From Roseiarcus sp963782255 (GTDB lineage Bacteria; Pseudomonadota; Alphaproteobacteria; Rhizobiales; Beijerinckiaceae), in NCBI GenBank assembly GCA_963782255.1, contig CAWAIS010000001.1:4588001-4652000 (forward strand): a stretch of DNA of 64,000 nucleotides, given 5' to 3'. The position numbers were made by a program, and so were the translations under genes. Below the pieces are notes generated by a model, which was not told where the DNA came from, made no database searches, and saw only the letters and a program-made list of their open reading frames with translations. Positions 53,050-62,326 of the stretch are shown here, in pieces. Numbering within the stretch: the stretch's first letter is position 1; every line of letters begins with the position of its first letter.

Positions 53050-54084
53050 TCACTCGTCAAGCTCCGCCGATTTCGCCCAGATGTTGACCCCGCCCTCGAC
53101 CGCGTAACGGTCGATCTCCTTGAGCTCGTCGGCGGTGAAGGTGAGCTTGTCGAGCGCCTTGACGCTGTCGGCGACCTGCTCAGGCCGGCTCGCGCCGATC
53201 AGCGCCGAGGTCACGCGCTTGTCGCGCAACACCCAGGCGAGCGCCATCTGCGCCAGCGACTGCCCGCGGCGCTTGGCGGCGCCATCGAGATGGCGCACGT
53301 GGTCGAGGTTCTCGGGCGTCAGAAACTTCGGATCGAAGAAATGCGCGGCCGCCGCGCGGCTGTCGGGAGGCACGCCGTGCAGATACTTGTCCGTCAGCAT
53401 GCCTTGCGCGAGCGGCGAGAACACGATGGCGCCGATGCCTTCCTCCTCGAGCGTGTCCAGAAGGCCGTCGACCTCGATCCAGCGGTTGACCATCGAATAG
53501 CTCGGTTGGTGGATGAGGCAAGGCGTGCCGAGCCGCTTCAGGATCATCGCTGCTTCCCTCGTGCGGCGCGAATTGTAGGAGGAAACGCCGACATAGAGCG
53601 CCTTGCCCTGGCGCACGGCGGCGTCGAGCGCGCCCATCGTCTCCTCGAGCGGCGTCTCGGGGTCGAAGCGATGCGAATAGAAGATGTCGACATAGTCGAG
53701 CCCCATCCGCTTCAGGCTCTGGTCGAGGCTCGCGATCATGTATTTGCGGCTGCCCCATTCGCCGTAGGGCCCGGGCCACATGTCGTAGCCCGCCTTGGTC
53801 GAGATCACGAGCTCGTCGCGCAAGCCGCGAAAGTCGCCCCGCAGAATGTCGCCGAAATTGATCTCCGCCGAACCGGCGGGCGGCCCGTAATTGTTGGCGA
53901 GGTCGAAATGCGTGGCGCCGAGATCGAACGCCGTGCGGCAGATCGCGCGCATCGAGTCCGCGGACTTGTCGAAGCCGAAATTGTGCCAGAGGCCGAGCGA
54001 GATCGCCGGCAGCTTGAGGCCGCTGCGGCCGCAGCGGTTGTAGAGCATTTTGTCATAGCGCGTGGGCGAAGGCGCGTAGGTCAT
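53050..54084 (-). CDS. Aldo/keto reductase of the L-glyceraldehyde 3-phosphate reductase (YghZ) group
   Basis: 344 residues. The catalytic tetrad is in THFDLANNYGPPAGSAE (Asp, Tyr), LVISTKAGYDMWPGPYGEWG (Lys) and YVDIFYSHRFDPETPLEET (His). Blocks such as MLYNRCGRSGLKLPAISLGLWHNFG and GMLTDKYLHGVPPDSRA match the YghZ/Gpr subgroup, which reduces L-glyceraldehyde 3-phosphate and methylglyoxal. The start at 54084 begins this conserved opening. It lies 67 bp after the rbsK start region on the same strand and may be co-transcribed with rbsK. Confidence 0.92.
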   Translation of the reverse strand: MTYAPSPTRYDKMLYNRCGRSGLKLPAISLGLWHNFGFDKSADSMRAICRTAFDLGATHFDLANNYGPPAGSAEINFGDILRGDFRGLRDELVISTKAGYDMWPGPYGEWGSRKYMIASLDQSLKRMGLDYVDIFYSHRFDPETPLEETMGALDAAVRQGKALYVGVSSYNSRRTREAAMILKRLGTPCLIHQPSYSMVNRWIEVDGLLDTLEEEGIGAIVFSPLAQGMLTDKYLHGVPPDSRAAAAHFFDPKFLTPENLDHVRHLDGAAKRRGQSLAQMALAWVLRDKRVTSALIGASRPEQVADSVKALDKLTFTADELKEIDRYAVEGGVNIWAKSAELDE

Positions 54085-54135
54085 GGGGCCTCCTCGGAAC
54101 TTTGCGTTGGCGATTGAGCGGCGACTTTTCACCCC

Positions 54136-54178
54136 GCCCCTCATCCTAACCTTCTCCCCGCCGTGCGGGGAGAAGGGA
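54136..54178. repeat. Palindromic repeat between the reductase and flavoprotein genes
   Basis: CTTCTCCCCGC-CGT-GCGGGGAGAAG hairpin preceded by GCCCCTCATCCTAAC. It is the same family as the elements in the thi operon, here in its usual intergenic setting. Confidence 0.75.
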
Positions 54179-54219
54179 CGCTAGCCGCCTCCGGTTTCGA
54201 TGGCGAATGAATCGCCGCC

Positions 54220-56040
54220 TTACTCTAGCCGCGTGAATCCGTCCGCGCTCCAGTCTTCGCTGCCGACGCCGTGGTGAACGAAGAAGAGGCCGGCGGGATC
54301 GTATTTGTCCTTGACCGTGCGCAGCCGCGCGTAGTTTTCGCCCCAGAAGGCGTCCTGCCAGTTCGGCTGGAAGAAATCGGTCTCCCAGACATAGGAGCCG
54401 ACGCGGGGCAGGAGCTTGCGGATTTCGCTCATCGCCGCATCGACGGCCGCAGCCTGGGTCCGCGCGGCCGCTTCGTTCGGCTCATGTCCCCGAACGCCGG
54501 GATAGGCGGGCTGTCCCAACGCGCCGCAGATGACAAGCGCGAAAGCGTCAACGACCGCCGGATTCATCGGCGTATCCTTCGCCGCGGCGATCGCTTCCGC
54601 CGTCGCCCCCGCGAGCCCCTTGTTGCAGTGCAGCGCCACGCCGTGATGCTTCGCCGCAGCAACAAGCGCATCGACGAGGCTTTCGCGCCGGTCGGCCGCG
54701 AGGAGCGCCGCAGGCAGCCAGGCGGACTGATAGGCGTACCAGACCGCGCCCGCTTCTCCGAGGTTGGTGGCCCAGAAAATGTTGTCCGCCGGCGCGCCTT
54801 CGCGATCATCGGCGACCACGAGACCCGGAACCTGTTTGAGCGCGGAGGGGTCCCAGAAGCGCCGCGCCGGGGCGGCGACCACCCTCGGCGCGGATACGAT
54901 CGCGAAATCCTGCGGCGAAGCGGCGACCCAATCGAAGAACGGACGCCACGCCGCCTCCGCCTCATGCTGATCGAGGCCCTGGAAGAGCATCGAAATCGCG
55001 ACGACGCGGCCCGGGGCAAAGGCGATCTGCTCGCCCCACTGCGGATTGAAAAGCGCCTCGCGATAGAAGTCGAGGATTTTCGCGACGAGGCGCCGATAGG
55101 CGTCGTCCGACGTCGCCCGGACGGTGGCAAAGACTGCGCCGAGGAACTCGGGAAGGGCGTGCGTGCGCACCGTGACGCGGGTGACGATTTCGAATCCGCC
55201 CCCGCCGCCCTTGAGCGCCCAGAAGAGATCCGCGTTCGAGCAGGCGTTGGCGATTCTGACCTCGCCGTCGGCGGTGACGATCTCCGCCTCGATGAGGTTG
55301 GAGCCGGCCGTTCCGTGGGCCTTCGAGAAGCTGCCGAAGCCGCCGCCCAGAACGAGCCCGACGACGCCGACCGTCAAACAGCCGCCGCCCTGGACATAGC
55401 GTCCGCCCTTGGTCATCACCTCGTTGTAAGTATGGCCCCAGATTCCGCCGGGTCCAACCGAGACGGCGGGCTGCGGCGCGATCCGGCCCTCGCAACCCGA
55501 GCCGACGAAAGCGTCGTGTGGCGTGACTGCGTTCATGCGGCGCGTCCAGATGAGCAGGGAGTCGGCCGCGTTCGAGGTTCCCTGGTAGCTGTGGCCGCCG
55601 CCCTTCACGACGAGGCGCAGATTGTTCCGCCTCGCGAAGTTGACCGCGGCGGCGACGTCCTGCGCCGTCTCGGCCGCGACCGCGTAGACGCTCGGTCGCG
55701 ACGTCCACGCGCCGACCCAACCGAGCGACTGCGTCAGCCCGACCTCGTCGCCGAGATAGTGGGGATTCTTGAGCTCCTTGAAGGTTTCAGCGCAGGCCGC
55801 GTCGAACGGCGCGTCGACGCAGGCCATGAGCGGGGAACTGACCTTGATCAGGCGTCCGCCGACGTCACGGCCAAGCGTCTCCCAGCTTTTGTCCGCGGGC
55901 CAGGCGGAATCGCCGGGACGGACGCGGGACGTAGGCGGAGTCGCGGCGGCTGCATGCGCCGCCAGCGGCCAGAGACGCTTGGCGAAGGGCAGTCCGGCGA
56001 TAGCGGTCACCAGACGCCGTCGATTCCATACGTGGGTCAT
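54220..56040 (-). CDS. Exported FAD-linked oxidase with berberine-bridge domain
   Basis: About 606 residues. A twin-arginine-like signal (NRRRLVTAIAGLPFAKRL...AAHAAAA) predicts export in folded form. The PCMH-type FAD domain has VKGGGHSYQGTSNAADSLLI, whose His is the 8-alpha attachment site, and VQGGGCLTVGVVGLVLGGGFG, whose Cys fits the second, 6-S-cysteinyl link, so bicovalent FAD is likely. The C-terminal BBE motif is NYARLRTVKDKYDPAGLFFVHHGVG. Substrates of this group are alcohols and sugars. GGAG six bases before 56040 favours this start over 56052. It follows the ABC ATPase gene by 48 bp. Confidence 0.9.
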   Translation of the reverse strand: MTHVWNRRRLVTAIAGLPFAKRLWPLAAHAAAATPPTSRVRPGDSAWPADKSWETLGRDVGGRLIKVSSPLMACVDAPFDAACAETFKELKNPHYLGDEVGLTQSLGWVGAWTSRPSVYAVAAETAQDVAAAVNFARRNNLRLVVKGGGHSYQGTSNAADSLLIWTRRMNAVTPHDAFVGSGCEGRIAPQPAVSVGPGGIWGHTYNEVMTKGGRYVQGGGCLTVGVVGLVLGGGFGSFSKAHGTAGSNLIEAEIVTADGEVRIANACSNADLFWALKGGGGGFEIVTRVTVRTHALPEFLGAVFATVRATSDDAYRRLVAKILDFYREALFNPQWGEQIAFAPGRVVAISMLFQGLDQHEAEAAWRPFFDWVAASPQDFAIVSAPRVVAAPARRFWDPSALKQVPGLVVADDREGAPADNIFWATNLGEAGAVWYAYQSAWLPAALLAADRRESLVDALVAAAKHHGVALHCNKGLAGATAEAIAAAKDTPMNPAVVDAFALVICGALGQPAYPGVRGHEPNEAAARTQAAAVDAAMSEIRKLLPRVGSYVWETDFFQPNWQDAFWGENYARLRTVKDKYDPAGLFFVHHGVGSEDWSADGFTRLE

Positions 56041-56088
56041 CGATCGCTCCATAGCGGCACCGTCATTGCAATGTTGGCCTCCGGCGCT

Positions 56089-58146
56089 TCACGAAAAGAC
56101 CGGCTCCATGCGTTCGAGCGCCTCGACCGGCAGATGGCACCTGATCGTGTGGCCGTCGGCGACTGTTCGCGCGGGCGGGACCTCGCGCTCGCAAAGATTC
56201 CCCGGAACGTCGCGCTTGTGGCCGCAGCGCGTCTGGAACGGGCAGCCCTTGGGAGGAGATAGCGCCGAAGGAATCTCGCCTTCGAGCACGACGTGACGCT
56301 TCTTGACGCTCGCGTCGGCGATCGGAATCGCCGAGAGGAGCGCCTCCGTGTAGGGATGGAACGGCGGCGAGAAGATCTGCTCGGTTAAGCCCATTTCCAC
56401 TATATAGCCGAGATACATCACCACCACGCGGTCGGCGAGATAGCGCACGACCGAAAGGTCGTGGCTGATGAACACCATCGTCGTCTTCGACTCGCGCTGC
56501 AGATTCATGAGCAGATCGCTGATCGCCGCCTGCACCGAAACGTCGAGCGCCGACATCGGCTCGTCGGCGATGATCACGCGCGGCCGCCCCGCGAAAGCGC
56601 GCGCGACGCCGATGCGCTGCTTCTGCCCGCCCGACAATTGCCGGGGCGAGCGATGCGCGAAGGCGCGCGGCAGCTTCACGAGATCGAGCAGGCGCAACAT
56701 GGTCTCGCGTCGCTCGCTCGCGTTCGCGCCGACGCGGAAGCGTTCGAGCGTGCGCAGGATCTGCGAGCCGACCGAATAGCTCGGGTTCAGGGTGTCGAAC
56801 GGATTCTGGAAGATCATCTGGATCGCCGAGATGGTCTTCACCGGCCGTTCCTCGACCGGGCGGTTCTGGATCGCCTCGTGATCGAACACGACGAGGCCCT
56901 CGGTCGCCGTCTCGAGCCCGATCATGACCTTGGCGAGCGTCGACTTGCCGCAACCGGATTCGCCGACGATCGCCAAGACTTCCGCCTCGCGCGCGGCGAA
57001 CGAGACGTCCTCGACCGCCTTGACCGCTCGCGCTTCGCCGCCGCCGAAGAGCGCGCTCGCAGCAACGCGGTAGTGCTTCTTGAGCCGGTCGACCGCGATG
57101 ACCTCCGGCCCGATCCTGACGGGCGCATGGAGATCGGCTTGTTGCGGGGGCGTGAACCAGTCGATCGCCTCGATCCTGAGACACCGGCTCTCATGGCCAG
57201 GCTTGCCGGCGACGCCGCGCATTGGTACATCGGCCTGATCGCAGAGCCCGGCCTCAAAATGCGCGCAGCGCGGGCCGAAATTGCAGCCTTTCGGCCGCTC
57301 GTGCGGCAGCGGCAACTGGCCCGGAATGGGCACGAGCGGATTGTCGTTCTTGTTCGTGCCGGGCAGCGGCATCGAGCGGAAGAGCCCTTGCGTATAAGGG
57401 TGGCGCACGGCGCCAAACACGTCGCGGACTTGTCCGGTCTCGACCGCCTCGCCCGAGTACATGACCGTCACGGAATCGCAGGTCTCGAGAATGAGCCCGA
57501 GATTGTGGGAGATGAAAAGGGAGGACGCGCCCGAGCGCGCGGTCAGGTCCTTGAGCAAGGCGACGATGCCAGCCTCGACCGTCACGTCGAGCGCGGTCGT
57601 CGGCTCGTCGAGAATGAGAAGGCGCGGATTCGACAGAAGCGCAATCGCGATGACGGCGCGCTGCTGCTGGCCGCCGGAAAGCTGATGCGGATAGGCGCGC
57701 ATGACGCGCTCGGGGTCGGGCAGGCGCACGGCCTTGACCATGTCGAGCGCGCGGGCGCGCGCCTCATGCTTCGACACGCGGTCGTGGATGAGCGGCACTT
57801 CCATGAGCTGCCGGCCGATCGGCATGGTCGGATTGAGCGAGGCCATCGGCTCCTGATAGACCATGGCAATCTTCGAGCCGCGGATCGAACGCAGTTCGGC
57901 GTTTGAAAGGCTCGCCATGTCGCGGCCTTCGAAGCGGATCGAACCGCTCGTGATCTTGCCCACCCCCGGCAGATCGCGCATGACCGCAAGCGCGACCGTC
58001 GATTTGCCGCAGCCCGACTCGCCGACGAGGCCCATCGCCTCGCCGGGCATGACCTTGCAGGAGAAATCCATCACCGCCGGGATCTCGCCCCCACGGGTGA
58101 AGAACGAGATGCCGAGGCGGTCGATTTCGAGGATGGGTTCGGGCAT
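56089..58146 (-). CDS. Dipeptide/oligopeptide-type ABC transporter, fused double ATPase
   Basis: 685 residues with two complete nucleotide-binding domains in one chain. The first has Walker A GESGCGKST (42-50), LSGGQQQR and ILDEPTTALD; the second has Walker A near residue 397, LSGGQKQR and IADEPMSALDVS. Each is followed by the Cys-containing oligopeptide-ATPase tail (KGCNFGPRCAHFEAGLC; KGCPFQTRCGH), as in DppD/DppF-type or GsiA-like proteins. It powers the two permeases encoded just upstream. The ATG at 58146 lies 12 bp after the permease stop. Confidence 0.95.
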   Translation of the reverse strand: MPEPILEIDRLGISFFTRGGEIPAVMDFSCKVMPGEAMGLVGESGCGKSTVALAVMRDLPGVGKITSGSIRFEGRDMASLSNAELRSIRGSKIAMVYQEPMASLNPTMPIGRQLMEVPLIHDRVSKHEARARALDMVKAVRLPDPERVMRAYPHQLSGGQQQRAVIAIALLSNPRLLILDEPTTALDVTVEAGIVALLKDLTARSGASSLFISHNLGLILETCDSVTVMYSGEAVETGQVRDVFGAVRHPYTQGLFRSMPLPGTNKNDNPLVPIPGQLPLPHERPKGCNFGPRCAHFEAGLCDQADVPMRGVAGKPGHESRCLRIEAIDWFTPPQQADLHAPVRIGPEVIAVDRLKKHYRVAASALFGGGEARAVKAVEDVSFAAREAEVLAIVGESGCGKSTLAKVMIGLETATEGLVVFDHEAIQNRPVEERPVKTISAIQMIFQNPFDTLNPSYSVGSQILRTLERFRVGANASERRETMLRLLDLVKLPRAFAHRSPRQLSGGQKQRIGVARAFAGRPRVIIADEPMSALDVSVQAAISDLLMNLQRESKTTMVFISHDLSVVRYLADRVVVMYLGYIVEMGLTEQIFSPPFHPYTEALLSAIPIADASVKKRHVVLEGEIPSALSPPKGCPFQTRCGHKRDVPGNLCEREVPPARTVADGHTIRCHLPVEALERMEPVFS

Positions 58147-58157
58147 GGCGCCTTTCC

Positions 58158-59309
58158 TCAATCCCGCAGCGACTGTTCGCGGATCGCGTCGGCGAGCAGG
58201 TTCAGCCCCAGGACGAACGACATCATCGCCAGCGCCGGCGGCAGCGCCGGATGGGTGAAGATGCGCATGAACGGGCTCGCTTCCTTGATCATCGTGCCCC
58301 AGTCGGGGCTCTCGGGCGGCATGCCGAGGCCGAAATAGCCGAGCGCTCCAAGGAGGATCGTCGTGTAGCCGATGCGCAGGCACGCGTCGACGATGAGCGG
58401 ACCGCGCGCATTCGGCAGGATCTCCCACAGCATGATGTACCACGGGCTCTCGCCGCGCGTCTGGGCGGCGAGCACATATTCGCGCGTCTTGATGTCCATG
58501 GTGAGGCTGCGGACGATGCGGAAGATGCCCGGACCCGAAGCGAGCGCGACCGCGATGAAGATGTTGAGCGTGCTGGGGCTCACCTTGAGGAGGCCGAACG
58601 GATCGGCGTTGAAGACGAAAGTTGCGAAGAGCCATGCGCCGGCAATGAACGTCAGAGCAAGCCGGACCGCAAGCTTGACTGGCTGCATGCGGTAGCCGGA
58701 GACGAAGACGACGCTGAAGAGCAGAACCGGGAATGCGAAGAAGACGGCGGCCAGCGCGTAAGGAATCGGCGTCTCGAGAATGCCCGGCGACACTAGGAGA
58801 TAGAAGAGGAGGATGATCGGGAAGGCGAGCACCAGATTGGCGAGAAACGATAGGAGCGCATCGATCCGCTTGCCGAAATAGCCGGCCGGCAGGCCGAGCG
58901 AGATGCCGACCGACAGCGCCAGCATCGTCGCCAGCGGTGCGATGATGAGCACGATGCGCGCGCCGGCGATGACCCGGCCGAACACGTCGCGCGCCAGCTT
59001 GTCGCCGCCGAAGAGATAGGGAAGGCCAGAGGTCGGGTCGATCGCGCCCGGCGCGGCGTACTGCATCTGTGCGATCTGGCCAAGCGGATCGAAGAGCTCG
59101 ATCCGGCGGGCGAAGACCGCGGCGAACACCCAGAACAGGACGAGCAGCAGGCCGGCGAAGCCCGCCGCGCTCTTGACGACGTGCCCGTAGAGCCCGAGCT
59201 TGCGGCGGTAGGCGATGCTGAGGCCGAACACGACGATGAGGCTCGCCCACACCGGCCACAACTGGGCGAGGGTTCTGAGGACGATCTCGCCGGGGCTCAG
59301 GAACTGCAC
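58158..59309 (-). CDS. ABC transporter permease (DppC-type)
   Basis: 383 residues. It has an extra N-terminal membrane segment (WPVWASLIVVFGLSIAY), then the OppC-like anchor (GFAGLLLVLFWVFAAVFA), and the core membrane domain with the ATPase-coupling loop (EYVLAAQTRGESPWYIMLWEILPNARGPLIV). YLFGGDKLARDVFGRVIAGARI is the standard DppC opening of the transport domain. About 90 extra residues near PIPYALAAVFFAFPVLLFSVVF may add two further helices. The start is GTG at 59309. It lies between the DppB-type permease and the ATPase genes. Confidence 0.93.
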   Translation of the reverse strand: MQFLSPGEIVLRTLAQLWPVWASLIVVFGLSIAYRRKLGLYGHVVKSAAGFAGLLLVLFWVFAAVFARRIELFDPLGQIAQMQYAAPGAIDPTSGLPYLFGGDKLARDVFGRVIAGARIVLIIAPLATMLALSVGISLGLPAGYFGKRIDALLSFLANLVLAFPIILLFYLLVSPGILETPIPYALAAVFFAFPVLLFSVVFVSGYRMQPVKLAVRLALTFIAGAWLFATFVFNADPFGLLKVSPSTLNIFIAVALASGPGIFRIVRSLTMDIKTREYVLAAQTRGESPWYIMLWEILPNARGPLIVDACLRIGYTTILLGALGYFGLGMPPESPDWGTMIKEASPFMRIFTHPALPPALAMMSFVLGLNLLADAIREQSLRD

Positions 59310-59360
59310 AGCGCCTCTGTCTCTGCCCCGGCGGCTCGGAACGAACCCATTGCCGCGTCC

Positions 59361-60398
59361 CTAATGCACGCGGATGCGCGGATTGAGCCAGACGTAGCCG
59401 ACATCGGAGATGAGCTGGGTCATAAGCACCAGCGCCACCGAGACGATCGAGCAGGCCAGCAGGAGGTCGATGTCATTGTTGGCCGCCGCGTCGACCAGCG
59501 CCTGCCCGAACCCCTGATAGCGGAACATCACCTCGACGATGACGACGCCGGTGAGGAGCCACGGAAACAGCAGCATGATCACGGTGAACGGCGCGATGAG
59601 CGCATTGCGCAGGGCGTGCTTCAAGACGATCGCGCCGAAGCTCAGGCCCTTCAAGCGCGCGGTGCGGATATATTGCGCGTTCATCACCTCGATCATCGAA
59701 GCGCGCGTCATCCGCGCGACATAGCCCATGCCGTAGATCGAGACCGTCGCGACCGGCAGCGCGAAATTATAGAAGCTGAGATGGCCTTCGGTCGCCGAGG
59801 CGGCGGAGCCGTTGAGCCAGCCGAGCCAGGTGGCGAAGACGATGGTCAGGACCACGCCGGACACGTATTCCGGGGTCGAGGTCGTGGCGATGGAGAAGAC
59901 CGACAGCGCCCGGTCGGTGCGCGAACCCTCGCGCATGCCCGACACTACCCCGACCACAAGCGCGACCGGGATCATCACGACCATCACCCAAAACATCAGA
60001 AGCCCGGTCGCCTCCAGCGCCGGCCCCAGTTTCTTGACCACCTTTTCCTTGAACGCGGTCGAGCAGCCGAAGTCGCCCTCGAGGACACCCGAGAACTTCG
60101 GCGTCGTCGGCTCGTCGCACCAGGAAAAGCGCGGCGTCGCCGCGCCGGTCGCCGGATCGACGTTCGGCGACTTCGGCCAGACGCCGAGCCAGGTCGCGTA
60201 GCGAATAAGGAACGGCCGGCGATAGCCGTTCTTCATGAGCCAGCTTTCGAGTTCCGCGTCGGTCGCGTGCATCTCGGTCTGGCTGATCGCGAGCTTGCGC
60301 AGGTTCGGCTCGAGATTGACAAGATAGAAGACGACCAGCGTCTGGCACAGCATGGTCAGCAGCATGACGCCGAGCCGCCGCGCCAGAAACGAGGCCAT
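59361..60398 (-). CDS. ABC transporter permease (DppB-type)
   Basis: 345 residues with an N-terminal helix (LGVMLLTMLCQTLVVFYLVNLEP), a long periplasmic loop (residues 33-125) and five further helices. The coupling loop reads MIEVMNAQYIRTARLKGLSFGAIVLKHALRNALIAP. Substrate uptake with the DppC-type partner is expected. The long loop includes Cys residues (WCDEP, GCSTAF), which are unusual. It starts 84 bp downstream of the binding-protein stop. Confidence 0.93.
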   Translation of the reverse strand: MASFLARRLGVMLLTMLCQTLVVFYLVNLEPNLRKLAISQTEMHATDAELESWLMKNGYRRPFLIRYATWLGVWPKSPNVDPATGAATPRFSWCDEPTTPKFSGVLEGDFGCSTAFKEKVVKKLGPALEATGLLMFWVMVVMIPVALVVGVVSGMREGSRTDRALSVFSIATTSTPEYVSGVVLTIVFATWLGWLNGSAASATEGHLSFYNFALPVATVSIYGMGYVARMTRASMIEVMNAQYIRTARLKGLSFGAIVLKHALRNALIAPFTVIMLLFPWLLTGVVIVEVMFRYQGFGQALVDAAANNDIDLLLACSIVSVALVLMTQLISDVGYVWLNPRIRVH

Positions 60399-60482
60399 CG
60401 TTCAACCCCCGCTTTCGTCGATTACGAAAAGCCGGCTGGGCCAGGGCGGCCCGGCCGGCGGTCATCGTGCGAAGCTCATGCT

Positions 60483-62132
60483 TCAGACATCAAGCCAGGT
60501 GTCTTCGAAATAGGTCTCGTAGAGCGGGTGCATGCCATAGTTCTTGACCTGCGCCGTGCGGTGGTTGGCGAGGGTCAGCCAGTAGGGCTGGACGATGATG
60601 CCGGAGTCCTGAAGGATCTGCTCGAGGTCCTTCATGATCAGCTTGCGATCCTTCGGATCTGGCGTCGCCAGCGCCTTTGCCAGCCTGGCGTCGAAGTCCG
60701 GATTGGAATAGCCCGTCTCGTTCCAGGCTTCGCCGGTGCGGTAGGCGAGCGCGAGCACCTGGACGCCGAGCGGACGCATGTTCCAGTCGGTCATCGAGTA
60801 GGGATATTTGGTCCAGTCGTTCCAGAAGGTGGCGCCCGGCAGGACCGTACGCTTCACCTTGAAGCCGGCCTCGCGCAGTTGCGCCGCAATCGAGTCGCCG
60901 GTGTTCTTGTAGTATTCCTCGTCGCTGGTGATGAGTTCGTGCTCGTGGTCCATCTGCCCGGCGGCGGTCATCAGCTTTTTCGCGCCCTCGAGGTCGCGCG
61001 ACTTCTTCGGCAGCGAGTAATATTCCGGATGGATCGGGGCGACATGAAAATTCTCGCCGACCGAGCCGCGCCCGTCGATGCCAAGCTTCAGGATGGTCGG
61101 ATTGTCAACCGCCATCTGCAGCGCGTTGCGCACCCGCTGGTCGTCGTAGGGCTTATGCGTGACGTTGGTGCGCGCGACGATGGTCGCCGAGGTCTGGACG
61201 TCGGAGCGGGTCAGGCCGGCCTTGTCCAGGATCGGGACATAGGCCGCGTCCGTCTTCATCGTGCAGTCGAGCTCCTTCGACTCGAAGGCGCTGACGGTCG
61301 CGGAAATGTCTGGACCGTAGTCGATGAACTCGACGCCGTCGAGATAGGGTTCGCCGCCCCACCATTTGCCGTGGGTCCGCCGCTTGAAGGCGGCCTTCTT
61401 GCCAACCTCGAACGAGATCAGCTCGAACGGACCGGTGCCGATCGGGTGCTTGACGAGGTCCTTGCCGTCCTTGTCGAAATCGCGATGCACGACGAGGCCG
61501 GGATAATCGGAGACGCCCGGGATGATGGTGATGTCGGGCTTCGGCAACTTGAGCTTGACGGTGAAATCGTCGACCTTGATGACCGCGCCGTCGCGCGCTT
61601 TCTTGGTCGCCGGGTCGATGAGCGTGGCCATGCGCGAGGCCATCGAGTTGCCTTCGACGCTCTGGTCGCACCAGCGGTTGATGTTAAAGACCACGTCGTC
61701 GGCGTTGAAGGCGTCGCCGTTGTTAAAGGTCACGCCCTTGCGCACGTGGAGGGTATATTCGGTGGCGTCGGCATTGACGTCCCAGCTCTCGAGCAGCATC
61801 GGCTTGAAAGTGAATTCGCGGGTGTAGCGCACCAAGGGCTCGAGGAACTGGCGCGCGACATTGCCCATCTCCGGCCAGTCGTAGGTGCGCGGGTCCTTCT
61901 GGTCCTTGACGAACATGCCGCATTTGATGACGCCGCCCTTCTTCGGCGTATCGGCGAACGCGGGCGTCGGGTCGGCGAGGCCAAGCATGCCGTAAGCCGC
62001 GGCGGTCGAGGCGCCGAAGATCGTGGCGAGCGCGAGGAACTCGCGCCGGTCGATCGCGCCGGCCTTGGCCTCGGCGGCCCAGCCCTCGAGGCTCTTGCGC
62101 CAGAACCCATATCTGACCGCTTCTTTAAACAT
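60483..62132 (-). CDS. ABC transporter substrate-binding protein (SBP_bac_5 family)
   Basis: 549 residues. The N-terminus has a twin-arginine motif (IDRREFLALATIFGASTAAA) after about 25 residues, so export may use Tat. The body matches family 5 binding proteins for peptides, nickel or sugars: PLVRYTREFTFKPMLLESWDVNADATEYTLHVRKGVTFNNGDAFNADDVVFNI is the classic block. The substrate cannot be read. GGGAGA six bases upstream fixes the start. It is the first gene of the transporter operon. Confidence 0.94.
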   Translation of the reverse strand: MFKEAVRYGFWRKSLEGWAAEAKAGAIDRREFLALATIFGASTAAAYGMLGLADPTPAFADTPKKGGVIKCGMFVKDQKDPRTYDWPEMGNVARQFLEPLVRYTREFTFKPMLLESWDVNADATEYTLHVRKGVTFNNGDAFNADDVVFNINRWCDQSVEGNSMASRMATLIDPATKKARDGAVIKVDDFTVKLKLPKPDITIIPGVSDYPGLVVHRDFDKDGKDLVKHPIGTGPFELISFEVGKKAAFKRRTHGKWWGGEPYLDGVEFIDYGPDISATVSAFESKELDCTMKTDAAYVPILDKAGLTRSDVQTSATIVARTNVTHKPYDDQRVRNALQMAVDNPTILKLGIDGRGSVGENFHVAPIHPEYYSLPKKSRDLEGAKKLMTAAGQMDHEHELITSDEEYYKNTGDSIAAQLREAGFKVKRTVLPGATFWNDWTKYPYSMTDWNMRPLGVQVLALAYRTGEAWNETGYSNPDFDARLAKALATPDPKDRKLIMKDLEQILQDSGIIVQPYWLTLANHRTAQVKNYGMHPLYETYFEDTWLDV

Positions 62133-62326
62133 GGACGTTCTCCCTGATGTATCGTTTCGGACCGTCGCGGCTTGGCCGCGAGGCCTTGCCTGTCAAGATC
62201 GGCGCGGAACGCGCGCCGGCATTCTGACCGCACAAGGACACCGCAATGGACACCCCTGTACAGGACATGCCGAAACGGTAACGCGGTTGCAAGAACCGTG
62301 CAACGGTCGAACCGCTCAGGCTTCGC

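Noticed and set aside
54271..56262. Plus-strand frame of 663 codons opposite the flavoprotein gene
   Set aside because: Shadow of a gene with FAD and BBE motifs; Arg/Gly/Asp-rich with no recognisable domain.
59181..62147. Plus-strand frame of 988 codons opposite the ABC transporter genes
   Set aside because: It spans three well-defined transporter genes on the other strand and has shadow-frame composition with no motif.
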